From the NCBI GenBank assembly GCA_030813035.1, contig JAUSTV010000002.1: DNA of 64,000 nt. The stretch is one strand, 5' to 3'. Below are positions 42,295 to 51,618 of this stretch, piece by piece. The notes beneath the pieces were generated by a model, which was not told the DNA's origin, made no database searches, and saw nothing but the letters and a program-made list of their open reading frames with translations. How positions within the stretch are numbered: the stretch's first letter is position 1; each line of letters begins with the position of its first letter. A program made the translations under genes and the position numbers. The stretch is from Bacillus_BA fengqiuensis. Its GTDB lineage: Bacteria; Bacillota; Bacilli; Bacillales; Bacillaceae_H.

Positions 42295-43005
42295 TTGACA
42301 TATAGACAAATTAAACCGAAGAAAATATATGAGGAAGTGGCCGAAGCTCTTTTGAGCATGATTAAAGGGGGCCAATTGAAGCCAGGAGATAAATTAGATT
42401 CTGTTCAACAGCTTGCCGAAAACTTTCAAGTCGGGCGGTCAGCCATTCGGGAAGCGTTAAGTGCTTTAAGAGCGATGGGGCTTGTTGAAATGAAACAAGG
42501 AGAAGGTACATATGTCCGACAGTTTGACGCTGATTTCATTTCACTTCCTGTGACGGCAGCCGTGCTCATGAAAAAAGAAGACATCAGTCATTTGCTGGAA
42601 GTTCGCAAAGTGCTGGAAGTAGGGACGGTCGGAGCAGCTGCCGAAAAACGTACGATGGATGATCTGCAGAAAATGAAAGAGGCACTTGATCATATGAAAG
42701 AGGCTGCGGGAAATGAAGAACTAGGGGAAAAGGCAGATTTTAATTTCCACATGGCGATTGCCATGGCATCGCAAAATCCGCTGCTCGTCAATTTGATGAA
42801 CAATGTATCAGAAATGATGCTTGAAACGATGAGGGAGACAAGAAGACTTTGGCTTTATTCAAAGCAAACGTCGTCTGAACGAATGTACCAAGAGCACATG
42901 CAAATTTACGAAGCGATTGCCGAACAGAATGCGTCCAAGGCCCAAGAATTGATGTTGAATCATTTAACAGCGGTAGAACAAGTGTTGATGAAGTATATCG
43001 AATGA
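42295..43005 (+). CDS. lutR: GntR/FadR-family lactate regulator LutR
   Basis: 236 residues. N-terminal winged helix (KIYEEVAEALLSMIKGGQLKPGDKLDSVQQLAENFQVGRSAIREALSALRAMGLVE) and an FCD ligand domain (KADFNFHMAIAMASQNPLLVNLMNN) of the FadR subfamily. LutR represses lctP and lutABC in the absence of lactate. It is divergent from lctP and 3 kb from lutA. TTG start with GAGGTGAAGG upstream. The identical palindromes at both target promoters support the assignment. Confidence 0.88.
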   Translation: MTYRQIKPKKIYEEVAEALLSMIKGGQLKPGDKLDSVQQLAENFQVGRSAIREALSALRAMGLVEMKQGEGTYVRQFDADFISLPVTAAVLMKKEDISHLLEVRKVLEVGTVGAAAEKRTMDDLQKMKEALDHMKEAAGNEELGEKADFNFHMAIAMASQNPLLVNLMNNVSEMMLETMRETRRLWLYSKQTSSERMYQEHMQIYEAIAEQNASKAQELMLNHLTAVEQVLMKYIE

Positions 43006-43210
43006 TAAAAGAGATGTCCGGGAGCTGCGAAAAAGGGTGGTTTTCGGGCATTTTTTTTGAATCAGAGGATTCATGTAGATTAAATTAGAAGAATTGCGGG
43101 AAAGTAAGTGATAACAAAGGCAGTTTTCGTTAGGATGATTGCTATTGAGCCATTTTTTGCACAGAGTCCAGCCCAAAACAGACATGCTGGACGGAAAGGG
43201 GATCTTTCGA

Positions 43211-44653
43211 ATGAGTGACCGTAATTTAACGCTCCATACGGATAAATATCAAATCAATATGATTTATGCGCATTGGAAGCTGAATAGGCATAATCATATT
43301 CGAGTGTTTGATGCTTATTTCCGAAAAGTTCCATTCGGCAATGGCTATGCCGTGTTTGGGGGACTTGAGCGTATCGTTCATTATATAAATGGATTGAGGT
43401 TTTCCGAGGAGGATATCGCTTATTTGAAAGAGCAGCCGGAACATTATGATGAAGCTTTTCTTCAAGAGCTTAAACATTTCCGTTTTACGGGGAATTTATA
43501 CGCCGTTGAAGAAGGAACGGTCGTGTTTCCGAATGAACCGATCGTTCGAGTGGAGGGACGCATTTTTGAAGCTCAATTGATTGAAACCGCGCTGCTCAAT
43601 TTTATGAATTATCAAACGCTTATTGCCACGAAGGCTTCACGTATTCGCCGAGTAGCTCCGAATGATACATTGTTCGAGTTTGGAACGAGACGCGCCCAGG
43701 AAGCCGACGCGGCGATTTGGGGTGCAAGGGCGGCCTATATTGCCGGATTTGACGGCACGAGCAATATGGAGTCGGGAAAGATGTTTGGGATTCCTTCCAT
43801 TGGCACACATGCCCATGCGTGGGTGATGGATTTTGAATCGGAGCTTGATGCCTTTATGGCGTATGCCGAAGTTCATCCGGATAACACGGTGCTCCTGGTG
43901 GATACTTACGATACGTTAAAATCAGGAGTTCCCAATGCTATTAAAGTTGGAAAGCATCTTGAAGAAAAGGGGTACCAATTAAAGGGAATTCGTTTAGATA
44001 GCGGGGACTTAGCTTATTTATCAAGAGAAGCGCGGAAAATGCTCGATGAGGCAGGGCTGGATTACGTAAAGATTGTCGCAAGTAATGATTTGGATGAAAA
44101 CGTCATTTTCAACTTGAAGGCCCAAGGGGCGAGAATTGATGCATGGGGTGTTGGAACACAGCTCATCACCGCCGCGGACAATCCAGCTTTGGGAGGCGTT
44201 TACAAATTAGTTGCCAAAAAGGAAGGGGATGAGTACAAGCCCGTCATTAAACTGTCCGCCAACCCCGAAAAAATGACAACCCCGGGATTCAAAAAAGTAT
44301 ACCGAATTATTAACAATAGCAATCAAAAAGCTGAAGGCGATTACATCGCATTTGTAAATGAGGAAGTGGAAACAAAAGATAAAATCAAATTATTTGATCC
44401 CATTCACACATACTTACATAAATTTGTGACGAATTTTCAAGCGATCGAGTTGTTGAAGCCTATTTTCGTTAACGGAAAGCAAACATACGATTTACCTGAT
44501 TTAAAAACGATTCGGGCCCATCATCAGCAGCAATTGACGTTCTTTTGGGATGAATATTTGCGGAAACTCAATCCTGAACGCTATCCTGTCGACTTGAGTG
44601 AGGACGTATGGAATACAAAGATGGAGCTGATTAGTAAACATAAGGGGAATTAA
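43211..44653 (+). CDS. pncB: Nicotinate phosphoribosyltransferase PncB
   Basis: 480 residues. Typical motifs are LHTDKYQINMIYAHWK, FEFGTRRAQEADAAIWGARAAYIAGFDGTSN, GTHAHAWVMDF and GIRLDSGDLAYLSREARKMLDEAGL. It converts nicotinate and PRPP to NaMN in NAD salvage. ATG 43211 follows AAAGGGG; the frame extends upstream to 43139 without a ribosome binding site. It lies 154 bp upstream of nadE, as the pathway would suggest. Confidence 0.94.
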   Translation: MSDRNLTLHTDKYQINMIYAHWKLNRHNHIRVFDAYFRKVPFGNGYAVFGGLERIVHYINGLRFSEEDIAYLKEQPEHYDEAFLQELKHFRFTGNLYAVEEGTVVFPNEPIVRVEGRIFEAQLIETALLNFMNYQTLIATKASRIRRVAPNDTLFEFGTRRAQEADAAIWGARAAYIAGFDGTSNMESGKMFGIPSIGTHAHAWVMDFESELDAFMAYAEVHPDNTVLLVDTYDTLKSGVPNAIKVGKHLEEKGYQLKGIRLDSGDLAYLSREARKMLDEAGLDYVKIVASNDLDENVIFNLKAQGARIDAWGVGTQLITAADNPALGGVYKLVAKKEGDEYKPVIKLSANPEKMTTPGFKKVYRIINNSNQKAEGDYIAFVNEEVETKDKIKLFDPIHTYLHKFVTNFQAIELLKPIFVNGKQTYDLPDLKTIRAHHQQQLTFFWDEYLRKLNPERYPVDLSEDVWNTKMELISKHKGN

Positions 44654-44729
44654 GAAGAGGTTTAAAATCCGTTTTAAAATGGAATGGATTGATACAAGGT
44701 TTTTGCCAAACTCACTCTTTTTCGTGTAA

Positions 44730-44749
44730 TATCTAATTACATATTAGTG
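44730..44749. promoter_or_regulatory. Inverted repeat upstream of nadE
   Basis: TAATAT and ATATTA arms separated by CTAATTAC, inside the larger GTGTAATAT..ATATTAGTGTG, 60 bp before the start. It may be an operator for an NAD-synthesis regulator, but no known consensus is matched. Confidence 0.3.
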
Positions 44750-44807
44750 TGAGAAAATATGTCATTTGTATTAGTAAACTGTTTATTTTTGAAAGGAGCT
44801 TGTATTG

Positions 44808-45638
44808 ATGAACGAGTTACAGCGTCAAATTGTGGCGGAAATGAAAACGAAGCCGGAAATCGATCCGAAAGAAGAAATCCGTCGCAGCATCGACTTTTTA
44901 AAATCCTACTTTAAAAAATATCCGTTTTTACAATCTATGGTCCTTGGTATTTCAGGGGGGCAGGATTCCACTTTGACGGGCAAATTGGCTCAATTAGCCG
45001 TAAATGAATTGAACGAGGAAGCCGGAGAAGAAAAGTATCAATTCATCGCCGTTCGCCTTCCATACGGAGTACAGGCAGATGAAGATGATTGTCAGGATGC
45101 TCTTCGCTTTATTCAACCGAGCAAGAGCGTTGCAGTAAACATTAAAGATGCGGTCGATAAAAGTGTCGCAGCGGTGGAGGATGCTACAGGAGGAGAACTA
45201 ACGGATTTTTTAAAAGGAAACGTGAAGGCGCGTGAACGGATGATCGTCCAATATAGTTTAGCCGGCATGTATAACGGAGTCGTATTGGGAACTGACCATT
45301 CTGCAGAAGCCATTACAGGTTTCTATACGAAATACGGCGATGGAGGAGCGGATCTAGTACCGATTTTTCGTTTAAATAAGCGCCAAGGGAAAATGATGCT
45401 AAAGGAATTGGGGTGTCCTGAACACCTTTATATGAAAACACCGACGGCCGATTTAGAGGAGAACCGTCCGCAGCTGCCGGATGAAGCGGCGTTAGGTGTT
45501 ACATATGAGGAGATTGACAATTATTTGGAAGGGAAAGAAGTGCAGCCGGAGGCGCAAGAAAAAATCGAATCCCATTATTTGAAGTCCCAGCATAAACGTC
45601 ATCTTCCAATTACGGTATTCGATGATTTTTGGAAATGA
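44808..45638 (+). CDS. nadE: NH3-dependent NAD+ synthetase NadE
   Basis: 276 residues of the N-type ATP pyrophosphatase family. The P-loop is LGISGGQDSTLTGKLAQLA, followed by VRLPYGVQADEDDCQ, LGTDHSAEAITGFYTKYGDGGADL and the C-terminal KRHLPITVFDDFWK. It amidates NaAD to NAD+ with ammonia. No glutaminase domain is present, so free ammonia is the donor. ATG 44808 is preferred over TTG 44805 by its spacing to GAAAGGAG. It works downstream of pncB. Confidence 0.96.
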   Translation: MNELQRQIVAEMKTKPEIDPKEEIRRSIDFLKSYFKKYPFLQSMVLGISGGQDSTLTGKLAQLAVNELNEEAGEEKYQFIAVRLPYGVQADEDDCQDALRFIQPSKSVAVNIKDAVDKSVAAVEDATGGELTDFLKGNVKARERMIVQYSLAGMYNGVVLGTDHSAEAITGFYTKYGDGGADLVPIFRLNKRQGKMMLKELGCPEHLYMKTPTADLEENRPQLPDEAALGVTYEEIDNYLEGKEVQPEAQEKIESHYLKSQHKRHLPITVFDDFWK

Positions 45639-45740
45639 GGAAGGGGCTAAAGCGACAAACACCTTGTCGTTTTAGGAAACCTCATCAAATAAAGCGTCAT
45701 AGAAAATCCAAAAAATCAAGGATTTTCGTGACGCTTTATT
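45636..45740 (+). repeat. Composite two-hairpin repeat, copy E (terminator of nadE)
   Basis: Hairpin 1 (45636-45687) pairs CTAAAGCGACAA with TTGTCGTTTTAG, closed by ATGAGG/CCTCAT. Hairpin 2 (45694-45740) pairs AATAAAGCGTCA and AGAAAATCC with GGATTTTC and TGACGCTTTATT. The stems differ in sequence from the other copies, but the layout is the same. The rest of 45741-45970 shows nothing recognisable. Confidence 0.6.
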
Positions 45741-45976
45741 CAATTCCTTCCATCAACATTATCTGTTTGGGTCACCTCTATGCTTAAAGTCTAGGTTGTG
45801 AATACTTTTTAACAAAATTCCTTGAAAAATGAAAGCGGTTCACCCTATAATGGAGTTATTAAATACTAATATAAGAAAACGATTGTCAAACAGCAAGATC
45901 TTTAAAGGACGTAGTCGTATGCAATCTATTCGCCATTAATGAGACATGTTTGATGAACGGAATTTACTGTAAAGCA

Positions 45977-46004
45977 TTGAAAAATGAAGAAAGAGGAGTA
46001 TAAT
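45977..46004 (+). promoter_or_regulatory. SigA-type promoter of lutABC
   Basis: TTGAAA, 16 bp, TATAAT, about 105 bp upstream of lutA. Confidence 0.6.
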
Positions 46005-46011
46005 TAACCAA

Positions 46012-46024
46012 GTCATCAGATGAC
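46012..46024. promoter_or_regulatory. LutR operator at lutABC
   Basis: GTCATCAGATGAC, a perfect 13-bp palindrome at about +1 to +13 of the predicted lutA transcript. It matches the lctP site in 12 of 13 positions. Confidence 0.75.
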
Positions 46025-46110
46025 CTGTTGATAAGTTGTTTCTAATAAGTAAAGTTATCACTTAAACGTTTTTATATCCAACAGGCTGGTTTATATGGAG
46101 GGAAAAAGAT

Positions 46111-46827
46111 ATGAAAGTTTCATTGTTTGTTACGTGTTTAGTAGATATGTTCCAATCAGGTGCAGGAAAAGCAACGGTAGAATTGCTGGAGCGCCTTGGC
46201 TGTGAAATTGATTTTCCTGAATCGCAAGTGTGCTGTGGACAGCCCGCTTACAATAGCGGCTATGTAAAAGAATCAAAAGAAGCGATGAAAAATATGATTA
46301 CGACTTTTGAGCATTCCGAGTATGTCGTAACGCCTTCCGGTTCTTGTGGAACGATGTTTAAAGAGTATCCGCATGTTTTTAAAGGTGATTCTGTGTGGGA
46401 ACCGAAAGCGCAAGCGCTTGCTGATAAGACGTACGAATTGACTCAATTCATTGTAGATGTATTAAAAGTAGAGGATGTCGGGGCAAAGCTTAATGGTAAA
46501 GCGACTTATCACACATCTTGTCATATGACGCGCCTTCTCGGGGTGAAAGAAGCACCTTTTAAATTATTAAGCAATGTAGAAGGGTTAGAATTTGAAGCGC
46601 TTCCGAACGCGCATAATTGCTGTGGATTCGGCGGAACGTTCTCCGTTAAAATGGGTCAAATCTCTGAACAAATGGTCGACGAAAAAGTTCAATGTGCAGT
46701 CGACACGGGGGCTGACTACTTAATCGGTGCAGACTGCGGCTGTTTAATGAATATCGGCGGACGTATGGAGCGTAAGGGACATCCAGTAAAAGTTATGCAT
46801 ATTGCCGAGGTACTAAATAGCAGATAA
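46111..46827 (+). CDS. lutA: Lactate utilisation protein LutA
   Basis: 238 residues with two CCG cysteine-rich domains (SQVCCGQPAYNSGY, NAHNCCGFGGTF) and further cysteine motifs GSCGTM and CGCLMN. LutA, LutB and LutC together oxidise L-lactate to pyruvate through iron-sulfur electron transfer. The start ATG is 9 bp from GGAGGG. It is first in the operon under LutR. A 235-bp repeat-filled gap separates it from lutB, unlike the tight spacing usual in Bacillus. Confidence 0.95.
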   Translation: MKVSLFVTCLVDMFQSGAGKATVELLERLGCEIDFPESQVCCGQPAYNSGYVKESKEAMKNMITTFEHSEYVVTPSGSCGTMFKEYPHVFKGDSVWEPKAQALADKTYELTQFIVDVLKVEDVGAKLNGKATYHTSCHMTRLLGVKEAPFKLLSNVEGLEFEALPNAHNCCGFGGTFSVKMGQISEQMVDEKVQCAVDTGADYLIGADCGCLMNIGGRMERKGHPVKVMHIAEVLNSR

Positions 46828-46844
46828 AGAGAACAAATAAGGAA

Positions 46845-47036
46845 CGAAGCCTAAAAGCGCAACGAATTAATGATCAAAGGCTAAGAGCGCAACGTCCTGT
46901 TGCAACGCCTTTGTTTGTACATCCGTGTACTTCACAAGGCTTCGCTAGGACATCCTATCCGTCGAAAGCCTAAGATCGCGACGTCCTGTCGCAACAGTTT
47001 CGCTAGGATGTCCTGTCCGTCGGAAGTATCGAATAG
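46845..47036. repeat. Repeat pair inserted between lutA and lutB
   Basis: Two related units: GGCTAAGAGCGCAACGTCCT..GCTTCGCTAGGACATCC..TCCGTCG (about 46876-46966) and GCCTAAGATCGCGACGTCCT..GTTTCGCTAGGATGTCC..TCCGTCGG (about 46968-47025). Each contains a palindromic GCAACGTCCTGTTGC or GCGACGTCCTGTCGC. No coding content. Confidence 0.75.
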
Positions 47037-47062
47037 CAAGTAAAAGATTGGGGCTGAGAAAG

Positions 47063-48487
47063 ATGGCAATGAAAATTGGTACAGACGGTTTTAAAGACCG
47101 AGTTGATAAAGGGATTAACAATGAATTTATGCGCATGGCGGTTGCAGGGGCACAAGAGCGCCTTCGTACACGTCGTTTAGATGCTGCAGAAGAGCTAGGC
47201 AATTGGGAAGATTGGCGTTCGCTTGGGGAAGAAATCCGTCAGCATACGCTTGAGAACTTGGATTATTATTTACAGCAATTAAGCGAAAATGTCGTCAAGC
47301 GCGGAGGCCACGTATTTTTTGCTCAAACAGCAGAAGAGGCAAACGAGTATATCTCAAATGTGGTTAAAAAGAAAAACGCCAAAAAAATCGTAAAATCCAA
47401 ATCGATGGTCACAGAAGAAATCAATATGAATGCAGCGCTTGAATCGCTCGGATGCGAGGTCATTGAGACGGACTTAGGCGAGTACATTTTGCAAGTGGAC
47501 GATCATGATCCTCCTTCCCATATTGTCGCTCCTGCCCTTCATAAAAATAAAGAGCAAATTCGTGATGTGTTTGAAGAAAAGTTAGCGTATAAAAAAAGCT
47601 CGAAGCCGGAGGAGCTGGCATTGCATGCTCGTGAAATGCTTCGTAAAGAGTTTCTTTCAGCAGATGTCGGCATCACTGGCTGTAACTTCGGTATTGCCGA
47701 ATCAGGATCCATTTCGCTAGTAACCAATGAAGGAAATGCGCGTCTTGCGACAACATTGCCGAAAACACAAATCACGGTTATGGGAATGGAACGCATCGTT
47801 CCGACTTATGAAGAATTTGAAGTGCTTGTCAGTTTGTTGACGCGCAGTGCGGTTGGTCAGCGCCTAACAAGTTATATCACGACGTTGACAGGTCCGAAGC
47901 AGCCCGGTGATGTAGATGGTCCGGAAGAGTTTCATCTCGTTATTGTCGATAACGGCCGTTCGAACATTTTAGGAAGCGAGTTTCAATCCGTTTTACAATG
48001 CATCCGCTGCGCGGCCTGTGTGAATGTATGCCCGGTTTATCGCCACGTCGGAGGCCACTCGTATGGTTCGATTTATTCAGGGCCGATTGGTGCGGTGCTG
48101 TCGCCATTACTAGGAGGATATGACGACTATAAAGAACTTCCATATGCGTCCACTTTGTGTGCGGCATGTACAGACGCTTGCCCGGTTAAAATTCCGCTGC
48201 ATGAGCTGCTGCATAAACATCGTCAAGTGATTGTCGAACGAGAAGGACGTGCGCCGATTTCCGAAAAGCTGGCGATGAAGGCTTTCGGTTTAGGTGCTGC
48301 CTCCTCATCTTTATATAAGATTGGAGCAAAGATTGCACCGACGGCTATGAATCCATTTACAACGGGGGATAAGATCTCGAAAGGTCCTGGACCGTTAAAA
48401 GCATGGACGGAAATCCGCGAATTTCCGGCTCCAAACAAAGAAACATTCCGTTCGTGGTTTAAAGACCACCAAAAAGGAGAGAAGTGA
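47063..48487 (+). CDS. lutB: Lactate utilisation iron-sulfur protein LutB
   Basis: 474 residues. The N-terminal LUD domain (about 60-300; GITGCNFGIAESGSISLVTNEGN) is followed by two 4Fe-4S motifs (CIRCAACVNVCPVYRHVGG and CAACTDACPVKIPLHELL). It is the central electron-transfer subunit of the L-lactate oxidation complex. ATG 47063 is preferred, with GGGGCTGAG upstream; TTG 47048 also lies in frame. It is 2 bp from lutC by stop-start spacing and belongs to the LutR regulon. Confidence 0.95.
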   Translation: MAMKIGTDGFKDRVDKGINNEFMRMAVAGAQERLRTRRLDAAEELGNWEDWRSLGEEIRQHTLENLDYYLQQLSENVVKRGGHVFFAQTAEEANEYISNVVKKKNAKKIVKSKSMVTEEINMNAALESLGCEVIETDLGEYILQVDDHDPPSHIVAPALHKNKEQIRDVFEEKLAYKKSSKPEELALHAREMLRKEFLSADVGITGCNFGIAESGSISLVTNEGNARLATTLPKTQITVMGMERIVPTYEEFEVLVSLLTRSAVGQRLTSYITTLTGPKQPGDVDGPEEFHLVIVDNGRSNILGSEFQSVLQCIRCAACVNVCPVYRHVGGHSYGSIYSGPIGAVLSPLLGGYDDYKELPYASTLCAACTDACPVKIPLHELLHKHRQVIVEREGRAPISEKLAMKAFGLGAASSSLYKIGAKIAPTAMNPFTTGDKISKGPGPLKAWTEIREFPAPNKETFRSWFKDHQKGEK

Positions 48488-48488
48488 A

Positions 48489-49211
48489 ATGACAGTCGGT
48501 ACGATTCAAAATCGCGATAAATTTTTAAATAATATTGCCGGACAACTTGGAAGAAACCGGCGCACAGAAGGTGTCACCCGTCCAAATTGGAAACATCAGC
48601 CCCAGCATGATGTATACAGAGGATGGACAGAAGATGAGTTGGCTCAGCAATTAAGAGACTATTGCCCGCGTATTCACACGGACTATGAGGAAACATCGGC
48701 TGCAGGACTTGTAGAGACATTAAAACGAGTAGTAGAAGGCTATGGCGGCGGTCCGGTTGTAACATGGAATGATCCCCGCTTTGAAGAATACGGATTATCT
48801 CACTTAGTGAAGGAACAATGGAAAAACGAACAGGTTGATGTTCACGTATGGAATCCCGAGATCGGGGAGGAAAACATTCGAATTGCTGAGCGGGCCAATG
48901 TGGGGATTACGTTCAGCGATATGACGCTGGCTGAATCTGGGACAGTGGTCTTGTTCAGCGGAAGCGGAAAAGGGCGTTCTGTCAGCTTGCTGCCTACCAC
49001 CTACATTGCCATCATTCCAAAAAGTACGATTGTTCCGCGTATTACACAAACTGCCCAGTATGTACATGGGCTCGTGGAATCCGGCGAAGATATCGCTTCA
49101 TGCATTAACTTCATTACGGGACCGAGCAACTCTGCTGATATCGAAATGAATTTGGTCGTTGGAGTGCATGGCCCAATCAAAGCGACGTATATCATCGTCA
49201 ACGACAAATAG
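48489..49211 (+). CDS. lutC: Lactate utilisation protein LutC
   Basis: 240 residues, LUD domain family. Motifs are VGITFSDMTLAESGTVVLFSG, LLPTTYIAIIPKSTIVPRITQ and FITGPSNSADIEMNLVVGVHGP. It completes the LutABC L-lactate dehydrogenase system. The ribosome binding site AAAGGAG lies in the end of lutB. A strong terminator follows, ending the operon. Confidence 0.95.
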   Translation: MTVGTIQNRDKFLNNIAGQLGRNRRTEGVTRPNWKHQPQHDVYRGWTEDELAQQLRDYCPRIHTDYEETSAAGLVETLKRVVEGYGGGPVVTWNDPRFEEYGLSHLVKEQWKNEQVDVHVWNPEIGEENIRIAERANVGITFSDMTLAESGTVVLFSGSGKGRSVSLLPTTYIAIIPKSTIVPRITQTAQYVHGLVESGEDIASCINFITGPSNSADIEMNLVVGVHGPIKATYIIVNDK

Positions 49212-49225
49212 GCATCATGCTCCCT

Positions 49226-49273
49226 GAAAAAAAGCTTTTAGGCGTGTATTATTTACGCTTAAAAGCTTTTTTC
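49226..49273 (+). terminator. Terminator of lutABC
   Basis: GAAAAAAAGCTTTTAGGCGT pairs with ACGCTTAAAAGCTTTTTTC (one mismatch region) and ends in a T-run. Confidence 0.85.
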
Positions 49274-49299
49274 TATGTAACCAAACTTTGTTGAAGAGT

Positions 49300-49428
49300 A
49301 TGGATAAAGAAAGCATATCTCGCTATTTTTCACGGGAAGAGGAGGTAAATCGACAAATAGCGGCAGGTAAAAAACGAAAAGATGTAGAATATGTAGAGTC
49401 GGAGAAAGGGTTGATTAGAAAGGGGTAG
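49300..49428 (+). CDS. Small hypothetical protein upstream of the KinE-like kinase (42 aa)
   Basis: An ATG opens MDKESISRYFSREEEVNRQI and ends RKG, 10 bp before the kinase start. It is highly charged. The upstream ribosome binding site is weak (GAAGAG). I do not recognise it. It may be a short leader peptide or a chance frame; the close spacing to the kinase is the main support. Confidence 0.35.
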   Translation: MDKESISRYFSREEEVNRQIAAGKKRKDVEYVESEKGLIRKG

Positions 49429-49438
49429 TAGTCTCATC

Positions 49439-51604
49439 ATGACAGTTATGCATGAACGAGCCGAAGGGAAAGAGGAGTATTCCAAAAATCAAGAGTTACA
49501 ACAATTAGAGATTATCTTTAATCGAGTGATGGAATCCATCATTGTATTTAATCACTCGTTTGAAGTGATAAAAGTGAATGATGCGGCATGCGGATTGCTG
49601 GAACGCTCAAAAGAAGAAGTGATGTCGCTGCATATAAAAGATGTTCTTATCATGTTTCCTTATCAAATCATTGAACAATACTATGAATCTATTCAAATAA
49701 AAAAACACTTTTACTATGAGGGTGAAATTACCCTTCATAGCGGGTTGAGGAAGTATATAAAATTTGTTTCAGAAAAATATACAGGCGAAACGAATATGCT
49801 GATATGTACATTTCATGATTTGACAGAGCGGAAAATGCTGGAGGAAGAGCGCTTCGTCAGTCAAAAAATGTTTCGGGATATGTACGATCAGGCTATTGAT
49901 GGAATTGTTATTTTTAATAAAAATGGGCAAATCATCGATGTGAATAATTCATTATGCGAATCGCTTCAGTATAAAAAAGAGCAATTGCTGGACATGTCTT
50001 TAGCACAGCTGGTCGACCCAAGATATCGGTATAAGCTGACGACATTGTGGCGAAGTCTACATCAAGCGGGGTGTGCAAAAGGGGAACTTTCCCTCTCGCT
50101 GGAGAATGGGGAAAGCAGGTACTTTGATTGTACAACGACCTCTAACATCTATAATGAATATTATATGTCCATTATGCGTGATAGTACAGAAAAGCGGCAA
50201 ATGGAACAAAGATTGGCTAAAAGTGAACGTAAATTCCGGGAGATATTTGAAAATGCCATTGATGCCATTATCATTTGGGATGATCAATGGAATATTATCG
50301 ATGCGAACCCCGCAGCTTCCCGCACGTTCGAATTGCCTCTTTCCCATTTAATCGGCTGCAATTTAGAACGTTTCATCGACATGGGTGATCCGGAAACCAT
50401 CCGTGTGACGAATGAGTTTCGTGTAAAAGGCGCTATTCGTGCTGAACTTCCATTTTATATGCCAAATGGAGAAATTAAAGAGCTGGAATTCACCTCTAAA
50501 AAAGGAATTATTGAAGGATATAATTTGACCATCTACCGGAACATTAGTGAGCGGAAACGGATAGATCAAGAGGTGAGAGAGAGCGAACAAAAATTCCGTC
50601 AAATTTTCGACGGATCTCTTGATGGCATTGTATTATGGGATGGAAAGAAAAATATTTTGGATGTTAATGCGGCTGCCTGCAAAATTGCGGAAATGACAAA
50701 GGAAGAAATTTGTCAGCGTTCCCTTCAGAGTTTCGTTCCGCAAGAATATTATGATGAACTTTATGAACATCATATGTCGCTGGAGATAGAGGGAAAAGCA
50801 GACGGAGAACTAACCTATCAAATGAGAGACGGCAGGACAAAGAACATTGAGTTTTCGACCAAAAAAGACCTTATCCCGGGCCTGTATATGACGATGATGC
50901 GAGATGTGACAGAAAAAAAGGCCATGCAAGAACAAATTCGGAAATCGGATACGATGCAAGTGGTCGGACAGCTTGCCGCCGGAATCGCGCATGAAATTCG
51001 AAACCCGATGACGGCGTTAAAAGGTTTTATTCAGCTCCTCCAAGGAAATGTAACAGAAGATTATTCTCTATATTTTGATGTCATGACATCTGAGCTGAGA
51101 CGAATTGAAACGATTATTACAGATTTTCTGGTATTGGCGAAACCGCAAGCGGTAAAATATGAAGAGCGGAATGTCAGTCAAATTTTAAAGGATACCACTG
51201 ACCTTCTCGGAGCAGAAGCAGCCCTGACAAATATTCAGTTCGTGACCGAATTTATCGATTCCCTTCCATCTATTTATTGTGAACCAAATCAATTAAAGCA
51301 GGTCTTTATTAATGTATTAAAAAATGCTCTTGAAGTGATGCCGTCAGGGGGCAGGATTTTCGTTTCCGCATTTAGACATAATGACGACTATATTGTAGTA
51401 TCGATTCAAGATGAAGGAGATGGAATGCCTGAAGATCGGGTCAAGCGCCTCGGTGAACCATTTTATACAACAAAGGAGAAAGGAACGGGACTGGGGCTGA
51501 TGGTTTCATATAAAATCATTGAAGAACATAAAGGTTATATCGATGTAAAAAGCAAGCTGGGAGAAGGGACAACTTTTTTCATCTATTTACCCATCTATTC
51601 ATAA
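49439..51604 (+). CDS. kinE: Multi-PAS sporulation-type histidine kinase (KinE-like)
   Basis: 721 residues, no membrane segments. Four PAS domains in series (about 20-130, 140-250, 265-375, 385-500) precede a HisKA domain with the H-box AAGIAHEIRNPMTALKGF and an HATPase domain (N-box NVLKNALEVM, DEGDGMP, GTGLGLMVSYKI). The domain plan and HisKA match KinA/KinE-type kinases feeding the Spo0A phosphorelay. KinE in B. subtilis also sits beside ogt and the mtn genes, which supports the name. The signals sensed by the PAS domains are unknown. Confidence 0.85.
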   Translation: MTVMHERAEGKEEYSKNQELQQLEIIFNRVMESIIVFNHSFEVIKVNDAACGLLERSKEEVMSLHIKDVLIMFPYQIIEQYYESIQIKKHFYYEGEITLHSGLRKYIKFVSEKYTGETNMLICTFHDLTERKMLEEERFVSQKMFRDMYDQAIDGIVIFNKNGQIIDVNNSLCESLQYKKEQLLDMSLAQLVDPRYRYKLTTLWRSLHQAGCAKGELSLSLENGESRYFDCTTTSNIYNEYYMSIMRDSTEKRQMEQRLAKSERKFREIFENAIDAIIIWDDQWNIIDANPAASRTFELPLSHLIGCNLERFIDMGDPETIRVTNEFRVKGAIRAELPFYMPNGEIKELEFTSKKGIIEGYNLTIYRNISERKRIDQEVRESEQKFRQIFDGSLDGIVLWDGKKNILDVNAAACKIAEMTKEEICQRSLQSFVPQEYYDELYEHHMSLEIEGKADGELTYQMRDGRTKNIEFSTKKDLIPGLYMTMMRDVTEKKAMQEQIRKSDTMQVVGQLAAGIAHEIRNPMTALKGFIQLLQGNVTEDYSLYFDVMTSELRRIETIITDFLVLAKPQAVKYEERNVSQILKDTTDLLGAEAALTNIQFVTEFIDSLPSIYCEPNQLKQVFINVLKNALEVMPSGGRIFVSAFRHNDDYIVVSIQDEGDGMPEDRVKRLGEPFYTTKEKGTGLGLMVSYKIIEEHKGYIDVKSKLGEGTTFFIYLPIYS

Positions 51605-51618
51605 GGAAGGAACTTGTT

